DNA of 49,314 bases. It comes from Acidimicrobiaceae bacterium. GTDB taxonomy: Bacteria > Actinomycetota > Acidimicrobiia > Acidimicrobiales > Ilumatobacteraceae. How positions within the stretch are numbered: position 1 is the stretch's first letter; each line of letters opens with the position of its first letter. The translations under genes and the position numbers were made by a program. The notes beneath the pieces were generated by a model that was not told the origin of the DNA, made no database searches, and was given only the letters and a program-made list of their open reading frames with translations. Below, piece by piece: positions 28,482 to 40,100 of this stretch. The stretch lies in contig BGOG01000003.1 in NCBI GenBank assembly GCA_003569125.1, forward strand, positions 1-49,314. The letters run 5' to 3'.

Positions 28482-28823
28482 CTAACTGCGACGAAAGACT
28501 TTCTTTGTGTAGTTGGTGCTCAGAGCGATCACGACAAGCGCAATAGCCACACCAAATAAAGTCGTGCGGGTCGATTGATCAATGTCAAGCGTGATTGACC
28601 CGACTAGCAGTGCGATTACATATAACCAGTCGATAATCCGATGCACCAGGCGCGAAATAATTTTGTACGCGCTCAGCGGACCATCCGTAATGGTCACGTT
28701 GATCAACAACGCGATGCCGAACGCAGAAGTGACGATTGGATAATCTGACTGCGCGCTCATCAAAATGAGCGCACCCGCAATCAGATACTCAACGATCTGA
28801 TGTAACCAAAAACCTCTTTTCAA
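28482..28823 (-). CDS. Small integral membrane protein of unknown function
   Basis: A 113-residue protein with about four hydrophobic helices and a basic C-terminus (NYTKKVFRRS). I do not recognise the family. It starts 12 bp after the groEL stop with no terminator between, so it should be expressed with the chaperonin operon, at least by read-through. Nothing in it suggests a chaperone role. ATG at 28823. Confidence 0.65.
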   Translation of the reverse strand: MKRGFWLHQIVEYLIAGALILMSAQSDYPIVTSAFGIALLINVTITDGPLSAYKIISRLVHRIIDWLYVIALLVGSITLDIDQSTRTTLFGVAIALVVIALSTNYTKKVFRRS

Positions 28824-28835
28824 AGAAGTGATGGT

Positions 28836-30512
<1,677 letters not shown>

Positions 30513-30806
30513 TTATTTAGTCACGATCGCGAGAACGTCGCGACTCGTAAGAATCAAAAGGTCATCACCCTTGTGAGTGACTTCTGTGCCGCCGTACTTT
30601 GAGTAAAGAACGACATCTCCAACTTTGATATCAAGTGGTGTGTGCTTGCCGGTGTCATCGCTCCAACGACCTGGTCCGACTGCAACAACAGTGCCCTCTT
30701 GTGGCTTCTCTTTTGCCGTATCTGGGATTACGAGGCCCGACGCAGTGGTCTTCTCGGCTTCGTTTGGCTTGACCACAATGCGGTCATCAAGTGGCTTTAG
30801 GTTCAT
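30513..30806 (-). CDS. groES: 10-kDa co-chaperonin GroES
   Basis: Heptameric lid of the GroEL chamber. It has 97 residues with the N-terminal [16 protein letters not shown], the mobile loop [18 protein letters not shown] and the C-terminal [16 protein letters not shown]. It is the first gene of the heat-shock operon, with the CIRCE operator about 60 bp upstream. ATG at 30806. Confidence 0.98.
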   Translation of the reverse strand: MNLKPLDDRIVVKPNEAEKTTASGLVIPDTAKEKPQEGTVVAVGPGRWSDDTGKHTPLDIKVGDVVLYSKYGGTEVTHKGDDLLILTSRDVLAIVTK

Positions 30807-30864
30807 ATGGGTTTCCTTGTTCTTTTCGTTGGTTGTTTTCGTTGATCTCTAGCGTGATTTCTGA

Positions 30865-30891
30865 TTAGCACTCGAACAGTGCGAGTGCCAA
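30865..30891 (-). promoter_or_regulatory. CIRCE operator (HrcA binding site) of groES-groEL
   Basis: A TTAGCACTC arm (30865-30873), a 9-base spacer and GAGTGCCAA (30883-30891) match the CIRCE inverted repeat TTAGCACTC-N9-GAGTGCTAA with one mismatch. HrcA, not encoded here, should repress groESL through it at normal temperature. A candidate TTGTCA hexamer lies just upstream in the minus-strand direction but I cannot fix the -10. Confidence 0.95.
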
Positions 30892-30941
30892 TGCTATTGA
30901 CAAAGGGCTATTTTTCCAACCAGCAACACCGTCTGGCTAAA

Positions 30942-31523
30942 TTAAAGAGTTTTGGGGTCTATCCCCAGATCGCGCAACAGACTGGTCAACAATCCGACTG
31001 GCAGACCGATCACAGTGTCTATTTCACCCGCCAAATCAGTGACCAACGCCGCCCCGTGCCCCTGCACCGCATACGCACCTGCCTTGCCGATCGACTCACC
31101 GGTGTTGATGTACCACTCCAGCAATTCGCTCGAAACTTCGCGCATCGTCACACTTGCTGTGTCAACGGCGTTGGCGATTTTTTTGTTGCAGCGAATACTT
31201 ATTGCAGTATGCACCTTGTGCGTTTTTCCAGATAATTTTTGGATCATCAACCGCGCCTCGTCTAAATCTCGCGGTTGACCAAAAATTTCGCCTCGTAGCT
31301 CGACAGTCGTGTCGGCTGCGATCACGATGCATTGCCGATCGTGTCGCTGTGCAACTAAATCTGCTTTGGCTGTCGAGATTCGCTGCACATAATCTTTTGG
31401 TGATTCGTTGTTAAGCGGTGATTCGTCGATATCTGGTGGGTCAATTACGAAGCTGAGATTCAGACTTTCTAAAATATCTTTTCGACGCGGTGAACGCGAT
31501 GCCAAAACTATTTTGTGTGTCAC
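30942..31523 (-). CDS. maf: Maf-family nucleoside triphosphate pyrophosphatase
   Basis: A Maf/YhdE/YceF house-cleaning enzyme hydrolysing non-canonical or excess NTPs to NMP and PPi; also linked to septum formation. It has 193 residues with the opening LASRSPRRKDIL, the family DESPLNNESPKDYVQRISTAKA, AADTTVELRGEIFGQP, and GAYAVQGHGAALV followed by VIGLP. It ends just before the groESL promoter region. The start is ATG at 31523. It lies 52 bp after the dus gene, possibly at the end of the long minus-strand operon. Confidence 0.93.
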   Translation of the reverse strand: MTHKIVLASRSPRRKDILESLNLSFVIDPPDIDESPLNNESPKDYVQRISTAKADLVAQRHDRQCIVIAADTTVELRGEIFGQPRDLDEARLMIQKLSGKTHKVHTAISIRCNKKIANAVDTASVTMREVSSELLEWYINTGESIGKAGAYAVQGHGAALVTDLAGEIDTVIGLPVGLLTSLLRDLGIDPKTL

Positions 31524-31575
31524 GAAAAGCCAGCCACAAATAAACTAGTCAGAGCAACTAGTAGTCACGTACTAG

Positions 31576-32724
31576 TCAGCCACCGCTCATGTGGGTCAGA
31601 GTCGCATCGTCTGGCGCGACAAGGTCATCCAAGTTTTCTAAAAATCCTTGTGGTAAGACAATATTCATTGGACCACTGCTATGACCGCGCACGAAACGCT
31701 CACCACCTTCGACGATGCTCGCATCTGCATCACACAAAGTACTCAGTTCGCGTAGTTCGGCGATGCTTGAAGCCTCACTGAACCGCTTACGCAATTCTCC
31801 GCCGACCGGATATCCGGTCAGATACCAACCTGCATGTTTGCGAAATTCGCGAATGCCGCGACCAGGTGGAAAGTGCGCTTCAAGAGCAACAGCGTGACGC
31901 AACATCACATCGAGCACCCACCCGAGTTTCGGCGTTGCGGGTATCGGTTCACCGTTGAACATCGCCACCATGTCACGAAACAACCACGGCTTACCGAGAC
32001 ATCCACGACCAATTACAACGCCGTCGCAACCGGTCAACCGCATCATTTCTTGTGCGTCATTGGCTTCCCAAATATCGCCGTTACCCAACACGGGTATATC
32101 AGTCACCGCATTTTTTAATTCAGTGATCGCTTCCCATCTGGCAAACGGTGCATAGTGTTGCTGCGCGGTTCGAGCGTGCAACGCAATCGCCGCCACACCG
32201 GCGTCTTGACAAATCAAACCAGTGTGAATAAAAGTCATCAAATCGTCGTTTAGCCCCATCCGAAACTTGCACGTGACTGGTATGTCGAATGCGGCAGCGG
32301 TCTTGACGGCAGTCGTGACAATCTCACGCAGCAGGTTTTTCTTGAGTGGCACGGCTGCTCCGCCGCCACGACGAGTAACTTTCGGCGCAGGACAACCAAA
32401 ATTTAAATCAATGTGATCAACCGCGTTGCGTCGACCAAGTTGCGTGATCGCATTTGCCATAATCGTCGGGTCGCTGCCATAGAGTTGCAAACTTCGAAAC
32501 GACTCGTCTGGCCCAAATGCAATCATCGCCTCAGTCTTTGGGTTCTTGTAGACAAGCGCAGCGGCCATAATCATTTCGTTGACGTAAACGAGACCCGGCC
32601 CGAACTCACGGCAAAGCGTGCGAAACGGTTGATTGGTGACGCCAGCCATCGGAGCAAGCACAACCGGTGGCCAAATAACTTGGTGGCCGAGTTTAAGTGG
32701 CTTGGCAGTTACGAGTTGTTTCAT
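31576..32724 (-). CDS. dus: tRNA-dihydrouridine synthase (DusB-like)
   Basis: An FMN enzyme that reduces uridine to dihydrouridine in tRNA. It has 382 residues with LAPMAGVTNQPFR, a NEMIMA segment, LNFGCPAPKVTRRGGGAA (catalytic Cys in FGCPAP), TCKFRMG, LHARTAQQHY and VLGNGDIWEANDA plus GCDGVVIGRGCLGKPW. The C-terminal helical tRNA-binding domain follows. I chose the ATG at 32722-32724, which overlaps the tsaD stop as ATGA; the longer open frame upstream lies inside tsaD. The gene is intact. Confidence 0.93.
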   Translation of the reverse strand: MKQLVTAKPLKLGHQVIWPPVVLAPMAGVTNQPFRTLCREFGPGLVYVNEMIMAAALVYKNPKTEAMIAFGPDESFRSLQLYGSDPTIMANAITQLGRRNAVDHIDLNFGCPAPKVTRRGGGAAVPLKKNLLREIVTTAVKTAAAFDIPVTCKFRMGLNDDLMTFIHTGLICQDAGVAAIALHARTAQQHYAPFARWEAITELKNAVTDIPVLGNGDIWEANDAQEMMRLTGCDGVVIGRGCLGKPWLFRDMVAMFNGEPIPATPKLGWVLDVMLRHAVALEAHFPPGRGIREFRKHAGWYLTGYPVGGELRKRFSEASSIAELRELSTLCDADASIVEGGERFVRGHSSGPMNIVLPQGFLENLDDLVAPDDATLTHMSGG

Positions 32725-33767
32725 CTTTGTGCCACAGTCAAACCCAAATTTGGATAAGCCCCAGCATCCAGATCGGTCGCCCCTGTCAGGCGCAATCGAT
32801 GCCAACCAGCAGAAGCGATCATCGCAGCATTGTCGGTGCACATTGCCAATGACGGTAACACCACATGAAAATCTTTTCGCGCACACGCCTCAGAAATCTC
32901 GCTACGCAACTGCGAATTTGCTGCCACGCCGCCACCGATTGCCACTGTGCGAGCACCAAGATTCTCGGCGGCGCGCAAAGTTTTGGCAACCAACACGTCG
33001 ACAACCGCGCTCTGAAACGATGCCGCAATGTCAGAAGTCTTGGATTCTGGAAATTTTCGAACATGATTTATCACCGCTGTTTTTAATCCACTGAACGAAA
33101 CATCCAGCCCATCGCTGAGCATCGCCCGCGGAAAATCAATCGCTTGACCGTCGCCAGTTTTGGCCAAAGCATCAATCGCCGGACCCCCTGGGTAACCCAG
33201 ATCAAGAAACCGTGCAACTTTGTCAAATGCTTCACCTGCGGCGTCGTCACGAGTTTGGCCAACTATTTGGTAAACGCCGTGCTCGCGAACTTCGACCAGC
33301 AAAGTATTGCCACCAGAGACAAGTAGCACGAGCAACGGAAACTCGACATTCGGATCATCAAGCATCGCTGCATAAAGATGTGCTTCAAGATGATTGACAC
33401 CAACAAACGGCACATCTAAAACCAGTGCGAGAGATTTTGCCGCGGACACACCAACTAACAGTGCACCAATTAGACCAGGCCCGACCGTTGCCGCAACTGC
33501 ATCTATGCGATCAAAACTTAAACCAGATTTTTGCATTGCTTGGCTGATCACTGGCGTGATTGCTTCAAGATGCGCACGACTTGCAATTTCGGGCACGACG
33601 CCACCAAATCGAGCGTGAATTTCTAGTTGTGATGCGACGATCGATGAAAGCACATCATTGCCACCCATCACTACCGCGGCTGCAGTTTCATCACAACTTG
33701 TTTCGATGCCAAGCACGACAGTCGAACTGTCTGTAATCACTGTGCTTGGTGTGCTCGCTGTGTTCAC
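32721..33767 (-). CDS. tsaD: tRNA N6-threonylcarbamoyladenosine transferase TsaD
   Basis: Transfers the threonylcarbamoyl group to A37 of ANN-decoding tRNAs, with TsaB and TsaE. It has 348 residues: LGIETSCDETAAAVV, the metal-binding HLEAH (His126, His130), LLVSGGNTLLVEV, DAAGEAFDKVARFL, LSFSGLKTA-like VSFSGLKTAVINH and AIGGGVAANSQLR. It starts with GTG at 33767, overlapping the rimI stop. It sits in the tsaE-tsaB-rimI-tsaD block with 4-bp overlaps at each junction. Confidence 0.96.
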   Translation of the reverse strand: MNTASTPSTVITDSSTVVLGIETSCDETAAAVVMGGNDVLSSIVASQLEIHARFGGVVPEIASRAHLEAITPVISQAMQKSGLSFDRIDAVAATVGPGLIGALLVGVSAAKSLALVLDVPFVGVNHLEAHLYAAMLDDPNVEFPLLVLLVSGGNTLLVEVREHGVYQIVGQTRDDAAGEAFDKVARFLDLGYPGGPAIDALAKTGDGQAIDFPRAMLSDGLDVSFSGLKTAVINHVRKFPESKTSDIAASFQSAVVDVLVAKTLRAAENLGARTVAIGGGVAANSQLRSEISEACARKDFHVVLPSLAMCTDNAAMIASAGWHRLRLTGATDLDAGAYPNLGLTVAQR

Positions 33768-34327
33768 TGGCGGCTTCGTTCAATTTGGTGCAAGCGAACC
33801 TCAAAATCTTGCTGTTGCACACCGGCACACCACATCACGATTGCGTCATCACGATTCTCATAATATTTTTTGCGCACACCAGCCGGCACGAAACCAAAAC
33901 GCTCATAAAGTTTTTGAGCGGCAGTGTTCGTGTGCCTGACTTCAAGAGTCATCGCGTCACATCCGCGACGATGCGCCTCCCACGAGAGATCTAGCAACAA
34001 CTCGGTGGCGATTCCACGACTTCGCCACATCGGATGAACCGCGACATTGGTGATGTGCGCATCTTGCTCGACATAAAGCAAACCGCCATAGCCAACAAGT
34101 TCGTTGCCGATCGTGCCAACAAGATAGTGACGCTGTCCTGCTCGTACTCGTTCGAGTTCTTCGACGAAAACTTGTGCCGTCCATGGCCGTGGATAAACCT
34201 GCTGTTCGATCGGCATGATGTTGCGAATATGCGCACGGCGCATTGGCGCAATGACCAACGCTGGTGGGTCTGAAGTCTCAATCTTGTCACTGGTTCTCGT
34301 GCGAATAAATCGATCCAAAATGCTCAT
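33764..34327 (-). CDS. rimI: RimI-family ribosomal-protein/other N-acetyltransferase
   Basis: A GNAT acetyltransferase of the RimI type, which in E. coli acetylates the S18 N-terminus. It has 187 residues from the ATG at 34325-34327, which overlaps the tsaB stop as ATGA. The acetyl-CoA loop is seen in WRSRGIATELLL (R/QxxGxA), with ITNVAVHP before it and LEVRHTNTAAQKLYERFGF after it. The N-terminal part (residues 1-29) is an unassigned extension. RimI is commonly placed between tsaB and tsaD. Confidence 0.9.
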   Translation of the reverse strand: MSILDRFIRTRTSDKIETSDPPALVIAPMRRAHIRNIMPIEQQVYPRPWTAQVFVEELERVRAGQRHYLVGTIGNELVGYGGLLYVEQDAHITNVAVHPMWRSRGIATELLLDLSWEAHRRGCDAMTLEVRHTNTAAQKLYERFGFVPAGVRKKYYENRDDAIVMWCAGVQQQDFEVRLHQIERSRQ

Positions 34328-35037
34328 GAGTTGACTCGCGTCAGCCAATTAATTTCGGCATCTGGTGCGCGTAGATAGAGCGCTTGTAATTCGGCGGCTG
34401 TTTGCCATTGCTCGTGCAACGCAAGTTCGGCGACGATGACTGCCAAAACACTCGCACTGGGTTGGGCAAATTGCTCACTCGCCCACTCAATCGACAGCCC
34501 AGTTGCTTCTAGCGACTCGGTTATTGATGTGCGATGGCGCAACGCACCACCGCCAACGATCAACGTTGCTTGACCGCGATCAACAACATCGACGATGCAG
34601 TCGCTGACTTTGCCGACGGCTGGCGGTTTGACTTCGATGCTCGGGCCGACATCATTGCGATACATCGCCCAATAAAGTTCGCCACGCCGTGCATCGATCG
34701 TTGCCAACACGACGCGCTCGGTCGTCGCAACTGATCGCGCCAAAATATCCAAACTTGAAATACCAATTATCGGCACATCCAAAACTTGGGCAATCGTCTT
34801 GGCAGACGCGATACCCACGCGCATGCCGGTGAACAAACCTGGACCAATATCCACACCGACAACATCAATTTCGCGCATCGAGATATCTGCTTGCTCGCAA
34901 ACATTCTTGATAATTGGCGCAAGTTGCTCGGCATGGCGGCGGTCACTGAGCACATGGCTGCTGGCCAATAGTTGTTTCGAATTGCTGACTGCCACGCTGA
35001 CGGCATCAGTCGAGGTATCAATCGCCAAAACAATCAT
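34324..35037 (-). CDS. tsaB: t6A biosynthesis protein TsaB
   Basis: A paralogue of TsaD that lacks its full metal site and scaffolds the TsaB-TsaD-TsaE complex for tRNA threonylcarbamoylation. It has 237 residues: VLAIDTSTDAVSVAV, ADISMREIDVVGVDIGPGLFTGMRVGIASAKTIA (the SFTG-like G-P-G block) and later TIDARRGELYWAMY. It overlaps tsaE by 4 bp at its start (ATG at 35037) and rimI at its end. Confidence 0.94.
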   Translation of the reverse strand: MIVLAIDTSTDAVSVAVSNSKQLLASSHVLSDRRHAEQLAPIIKNVCEQADISMREIDVVGVDIGPGLFTGMRVGIASAKTIAQVLDVPIIGISSLDILARSVATTERVVLATIDARRGELYWAMYRNDVGPSIEVKPPAVGKVSDCIVDVVDRGQATLIVGGGALRHRTSITESLEATGLSIEWASEQFAQPSASVLAVIVAELALHEQWQTAAELQALYLRAPDAEINWLTRVNS

Positions 35038-35543
35038 TGAGTTAAGCCTCGCACCGAACTGTTTAGTTTCGCCACAAGTTCATCAGTCAACTTTTGCCAA
35101 CGATTCGCCCATTGTGCGCCGCGCAAATCGATCTCAACTGTTCTCGACTCGACCTTGTCGACATCTTCGGAATGAGAGATCTTAATAATCAGTGCATCAC
35201 CAAGATCATCGCCGACAATGTCACCCCACTCGACAATCACAACGCCCCCACTATCTTGCAGTTCATCGAGTCCGAGGTCGGTTAACTCACCGGTTCGCTC
35301 GAGGCGATACAAGTCGGCGTGATGCAAAGCCATGCGGCCGGTGCCGTAGTTGTGCAATAAATTGAATGTCGGCGAAGTAATCGGTTCGGTGACACCCAGC
35401 GCACGACCAAAACTTTGCGTGAAGGTTGTTTTGCCAGCGCCCATTTCACCTGCGAGCAATATCATGTCGCGCGGTCGCGAATGCGCTGCAACGATCTCTG
35501 CAAGGCGCGCAGTATCTTGCAGGGTCTCTAGCGTTAATTTCAT
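35034..35543 (-). CDS. tsaE: t6A biosynthesis ATPase TsaE
   Basis: Small P-loop ATPase needed for cycling of the t6A complex. It has 169 residues from the ATG at 35541-35543. Walker A is GEMGAGKTTF, followed by SPTFNLLHNY and HADLYRLE (metal-binding His in the family) and a WGDIV Walker-B-like block. A longer in-frame start at 35624 would run into alr and lacks the family start; the chosen start gives the normal length. Confidence 0.92.
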   Translation of the reverse strand: MKLTLETLQDTARLAEIVAAHSRPRDMILLAGEMGAGKTTFTQSFGRALGVTEPITSPTFNLLHNYGTGRMALHHADLYRLERTGELTDLGLDELQDSGGVVIVEWGDIVGDDLGDALIIKISHSEDVDKVESRTVEIDLRGAQWANRWQKLTDELVAKLNSSVRGLTQ

Positions 35544-35572
35544 AACTCTAAATTCACAGCTAATTTCACAAT

Positions 35573-36724
35573 TTATTTCTTTGCATCGATATAGCGCCGC
35601 GGAACCCGCGAGTTGATGCCACAAACAATTTCGTAGCCGATCGTCTCAAGGCGCGTCGCGATTTGGTTGGCGGTGATTGTTTGTGCGCCTTGCGTACCGA
35701 GCAAAACCGCCTCGTCACCGATTTCAATTTGTGCATCGGCACAATTAACCATTAGTTGATCCATCGTCACCACGCCAATAATCGGGCAACGCTTGCCACC
35801 AATTAATACTTCGCCACCCGCAGACCACATTCGTCTCGGTATGCCGTCGGCATAGCCGATTGGCAACGTCGCAATTGTTGCATCACTTTCAAGTTTGCTG
35901 CGCAAGCCATACGAGACGCCCTCACCGGCCTTGAGATGTTGCACGTGAGATACACGAGCGTGAACCGACATGACTGGTTTAAGTTTGGCTGCCTGTGATT
36001 CAAGTTCGATACTTGGCGCGATGCCGTATGTTGCGATGCCAACACGCGCTATACCGATACCCATGTCTGATTCAGTATCAAGTTCGCGAATTGATGCCGA
36101 CGAATTAGCCATGTGAATATATTTCGGTCGCAAAGAGTTTTGCCCAAAAAGTGCAATTAATTCTTTAAATTTTTGAAGTTGCACTGAAGTTTCGGCGTGT
36201 TCTGGCAAATCAGCGGCAGCAAAATGTGTATAAACGCCCTCGAGTCTCAGAGATTTCAAATCATTGATCTGTATTGCTCGCGCAAGTGCGTCTTTCATTG
36301 GCGCGCCGACACGATGCATTCCTGTATCAACTTTTAGATGCACCCGACCAATAACGCCGAGCCGCGCGGCAGTAGCGGCGTAACTTGTGATCGTCGCTTC
36401 GTTATAAAGAGTTGCATCGACATCATCTCGCAACATCTGCTCGTGTTGGGCTTGTGGTTGCTCACTGACAATCAATATCGGCGCAACGATTTTCGCTTGA
36501 CGCAACTCGTGGGCTTCATTTGCCAGCGCAACGCAGAGTCCGCGGGCGCCCGACGCCAACGCCGTGCGCGCAACTTCAACGGCGCCGTGTCCGTATCCAT
36601 TTGCCTTGACTGTTGCCCAGAGTTCTGCGCGACCGGCTTGTTTGACGAGAGTTTTAACGTTTTCGCTGAGAGCCAATAAATCAATCTCGGCCCAAGCCCA
36701 ACGATCGGTTGCACTCATTGCCAA
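35573..36724 (-). CDS. alr: Alanine racemase
   Basis: PLP enzyme that makes D-alanine for peptidoglycan. It has 383 residues. The N-terminal barrel has AEIDLLALSENVKTL and the PLP lysine in TVKANGYGHGAV (Lys40), then LKVDTGMHRVG and THFAAADL. The C-terminal domain has GVSYGLRSKL with the catalytic Tyr, PIGYADGIPR and VTMDQLMVN. M3 (ATG at 36718) is an alternative start. It sits between acpS and tsaE on the minus strand. In many actinobacteria nnr genes lie here; none are seen. Confidence 0.95.
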   Translation of the reverse strand: MAMSATDRWAWAEIDLLALSENVKTLVKQAGRAELWATVKANGYGHGAVEVARTALASGARGLCVALANEAHELRQAKIVAPILIVSEQPQAQHEQMLRDDVDATLYNEATITSYAATAARLGVIGRVHLKVDTGMHRVGAPMKDALARAIQINDLKSLRLEGVYTHFAAADLPEHAETSVQLQKFKELIALFGQNSLRPKYIHMANSSASIRELDTESDMGIGIARVGIATYGIAPSIELESQAAKLKPVMSVHARVSHVQHLKAGEGVSYGLRSKLESDATIATLPIGYADGIPRRMWSAGGEVLIGGKRCPIIGVVTMDQLMVNCADAQIEIGDEAVLLGTQGAQTITANQIATRLETIGYEIVCGINSRVPRRYIDAKK

Positions 36725-36736
36725 ACGTCCGTGAAC

Positions 36737-37102
36737 TCAGTGACTGGCGACGACGGCTACAGCCATGTCGGCAGTGTGCGAGAGCGAAACATGCCACGAA
36801 GTAACGCCCTGTTGACTCGCAAGTTGCGCAGCCCGACCTGTGACGATTAGTTCTGGAGCACCCGATGTGCGACTGCGAATTGAAACATCTTGCAAATCAA
36901 AAGCGCCAAGACCCACACCGAGTGCTTTCATCGTTGCTTCGCGAACTGCGAATCGTGCCGCCAAATTCGGAGCCGCATCTTTGTAAGTTGCCACAGAGTC
37001 AAGTTCTTGAGCGGTGAACATTCTGGCGCGCAAATTTGGCGTGCGCAATAGTGCGTCGCGAAAACGCGGCACACTTACTGCGTCGATGCCCAGGCCAATC
37101 AT
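36737..37102 (-). CDS. acpS: Holo-[acyl-carrier-protein] synthase
   Basis: 4'-phosphopantetheinyl transferase activating ACP for fatty-acid synthesis. From the ATG at 37100-37102 it has 121 residues: IGLGIDAVSVPRF with the Mg2+-binding Asp, FAVREATMKALGVGLG with the second acidic ligand, and VSLSHTADMAVA. The upstream in-frame extension overlaps the glmS end and is not expected. It lies 13 bp after glmS. Confidence 0.93.
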   Translation of the reverse strand: MIGLGIDAVSVPRFRDALLRTPNLRARMFTAQELDSVATYKDAAPNLAARFAVREATMKALGVGLGAFDLQDVSIRSRTSGAPELIVTGRAAQLASQQGVTSWHVSLSHTADMAVAVVASH

Positions 37103-37115
37103 CTGTTTTGACTTT

Positions 37116-40100
37116 CTACCGCGAACGCCAATGGTCGGCCATCTCACTGATTGGCAAAATCAACAAATCAGCCACTGGCACCTCAGCTAAACGATCTTCC
37201 CTGAATGATCCTTCTGTTTCTGTCACCCAGTCAACGAGACGGTCATATCGATGGTCGTAACCTTGCAACACCGCACGCATCGCAGTGGCGGCGAGACGCT
37301 CGTGAAACATCACATGCAGCAGTGTGATGCCTGTTGTTTCTCCACTTTTTGTTTCAGGAACCATGATCACGGTGCGATTATCGCTGCGACCGCGAGCAAC
37401 GAGAACTTCTTGTTCGCTCGCAACTCTTCGTTTGGTGCCGACTAGTTGTGCATTGCGATCAACGCGGGATGTGAGATTCTTCGACATTCCACCCCGATCG
37501 ACAATTGTGATCGTGCCGTTCGTGCCCGTTGCATCACCCTCGATACGGTAACGAGTGAAACCCGTTACAGAACTAACTGCGGCATCAAGATCGGCGACGA
37601 TTTTCAACACACGATATGAAAGTCGTTCGCGCGCGACGCCAGCCTCGAATAGCGCTTTAACCAACGGTCGGTCAAACAAACCTTCATCGCTGCGCGAAAT
37701 ACCAACAGTCACGGTCTTCGCTTGATGTTTAATCGCATCAACTGGACGAGTGAGTTCGTCGACACCACGAGTCAGCGCACTCGTCAAGTCGTCAAGCAAC
37801 AACTCGGGTGAGGCGATCTTGCCAGACGTCTGCTGATATGCCTGAACTGGATCGTTCGAAAGCGTGTCGCGCAACATCGTCACGATTCGCACCGCAGTGC
37901 TGGCTTCGAGATTGCCGTCGTAGTTGCCGGTTGCCAGGGCATCGGTAAACCGAGTTGCCGGCACAGGCAACAACGCGCGAATTTTGGTCAGCAAAACATT
38001 TGCATCGCCGCCGCGTTCGACGGCGTGCTCTATGACTTCTCGAGCTTCGCGCAAAGGGCGAGCAAGTGCATCGATCGCCAGCGCCGCTTCGTAACCGAAC
38101 AGATGACCGACCATCACGCTCAAAATAAACGAAAGGCTTGTTTCTACATTTGGCACGAGCAACACTGCTGCTGCGGCATCAAATCGATGTTGACCAGCAG
38201 AAGCAACAACGATTGGCAAAGCCTTGTGGGCCCGATAAATCGCGATCTCTTTGGCAACATCCGATGCCGTGCCTTCGAGTAACCCAGTCGCGCACACAAA
38301 AATTAATGGTTCACAAGAAAGATCGATGTGTTTTTTATCTTCGGTCGAGTCGCTTGAAATTGATTTATAACAAAGTTCGGATAATTTAATGCGAATCTCC
38401 TGGGCGGCGATCGTATTCATCCCATTGCCGACCACTGTCCAATAACGACGCGCAGATGCAAACTGTTTGGCGGCGGCGGCGATTGCCGGACGCGTCTCAA
38501 GAACTTCAACCAACGCGTCGGAATAGTTCGAAGACCCGCGAGCAATTCGTGTCGAGCCTTGTCGCTTGACTTGCCCACGGCGCTAGAAAGTGCGCAAGCA
38601 TATAAAGCACCCGCGGCAACTTGTGAATAGAACGCTTTGGTGCTGGCGACACTCATCTCAACATCGCGACCATCAGATGTGTACATCACGCCGTCAGCCT
38701 TCACTGAAAGCTCAGTACCACGGCGATTGACGATTGCCAAAACACTTGCACCACGCGCGCGGGCAAGGTCAACGGTGCGATTCGTGTCGGTCGTCGTGCC
38801 ACTTTGACTGATTGCAACGACCAATGTGTCGCTCATGTCGAGCGTCAATTCAAAACCAGAAAGTTCACTGGCTGGCAAAGCCTCAATATTCAGGTGAATG
38901 TCGACAAGTTGTTTAAGAAGTCGTGCCAGCGCTTGACCAGCGATAGCCGCTGTACCTTGCCCGATCACGCGAACTTTTGTGATCGCACCAGATGCGAGAC
39001 GATCGCGCACAGATTTCGGCAGAACTGCCTCGCTGAGTTCGGCGACTAACAAACCATTTTTTTCGACGATTCTGCCGCGCAAAGTTTTTCGAAAACTCTG
39101 TGGCGCTTCGGCAATTTCTTTCGATAAAAAATGTTTGTGCTCGCCGCGGTTGATATCTCGTGTTGTAATTTCGGCGGTATAAATATCGCTTACACCAAGC
39201 GCAATTTTGCTGCCGTCATATGACTGCAAGATGATGCCCTCAAGTTCACCGGCATTGGCCACCGATAAAGTTGCAACTTGTCCGCGGCTTGACGGATTAT
39301 TAGGGTCGCCAAGTGCTTCGCCGTCCATGCGCACATATTTGAGTGTCTCTTCAACGACGCCGTATGGTTCGCTGGCAACTATGAAACGATCTTCAGCAAG
39401 GCCAATGCTGAGTCCTTGTCCACTGCCATGCAATGCGAGCAAAAGTTTGTCGGGTTCGTTTGCACTAGCGACTGCGATCGCAACTGAACCTTCAAATTTT
39501 GCGACGGTCTCGCGAAATGCGTCGCTCAACGAGGCGGTTGTCGCCAATCGCCTGAGACCAATGCAGGAATAACTTTTGCATCAGTGGTTATCGGCCCCGC
39601 GACACGCAGACTATTTTGAGCACGAAGATCAGCATGATTATCGACGTCACCATTTAACGCAGCAACCAAATACGCATCGCTGTGTTTGCGCTCGAGTTCT
39701 TCACTGTTTACAGGGTGGGCATTGGGCTCCGAAATGATTCCGACACTTGCCCAACGCGTGTGCGCCAACACGGCGACTTGCGAGTTTGGTTGCGAAATGC
39801 ACAGACGCAACAAGTCGTCTGCCATCACTGCACTGCGCATCACTCGCGTATTGTCACCAAGTTCACCAATTTCTGCGGCGGCTTTATAAACAAAAGACCA
39901 GGCATTTTCTGTAACCCGAACTGCACCAGACATAAACAACGAGTCGTCACTTCGGTTGGCGATCAAAGACTTGATGTTTTTATCGTTGGATTTCAATCCA
40001 TGTCCCCAGACCAAAACATGCACACCAGCCGAATCTCGACCGCGAACCTCGAGTCGATCTAGGCCTGAGAAAGCCTGTTGAATCGAAAAATACCCACTGC

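Noticed and set aside
32725-32886. Longer N-terminus of Dus
   Set aside because: The extension lies inside tsaD and has no family text; the ATGA overlap at 32721-32724 is the usual coupled start.
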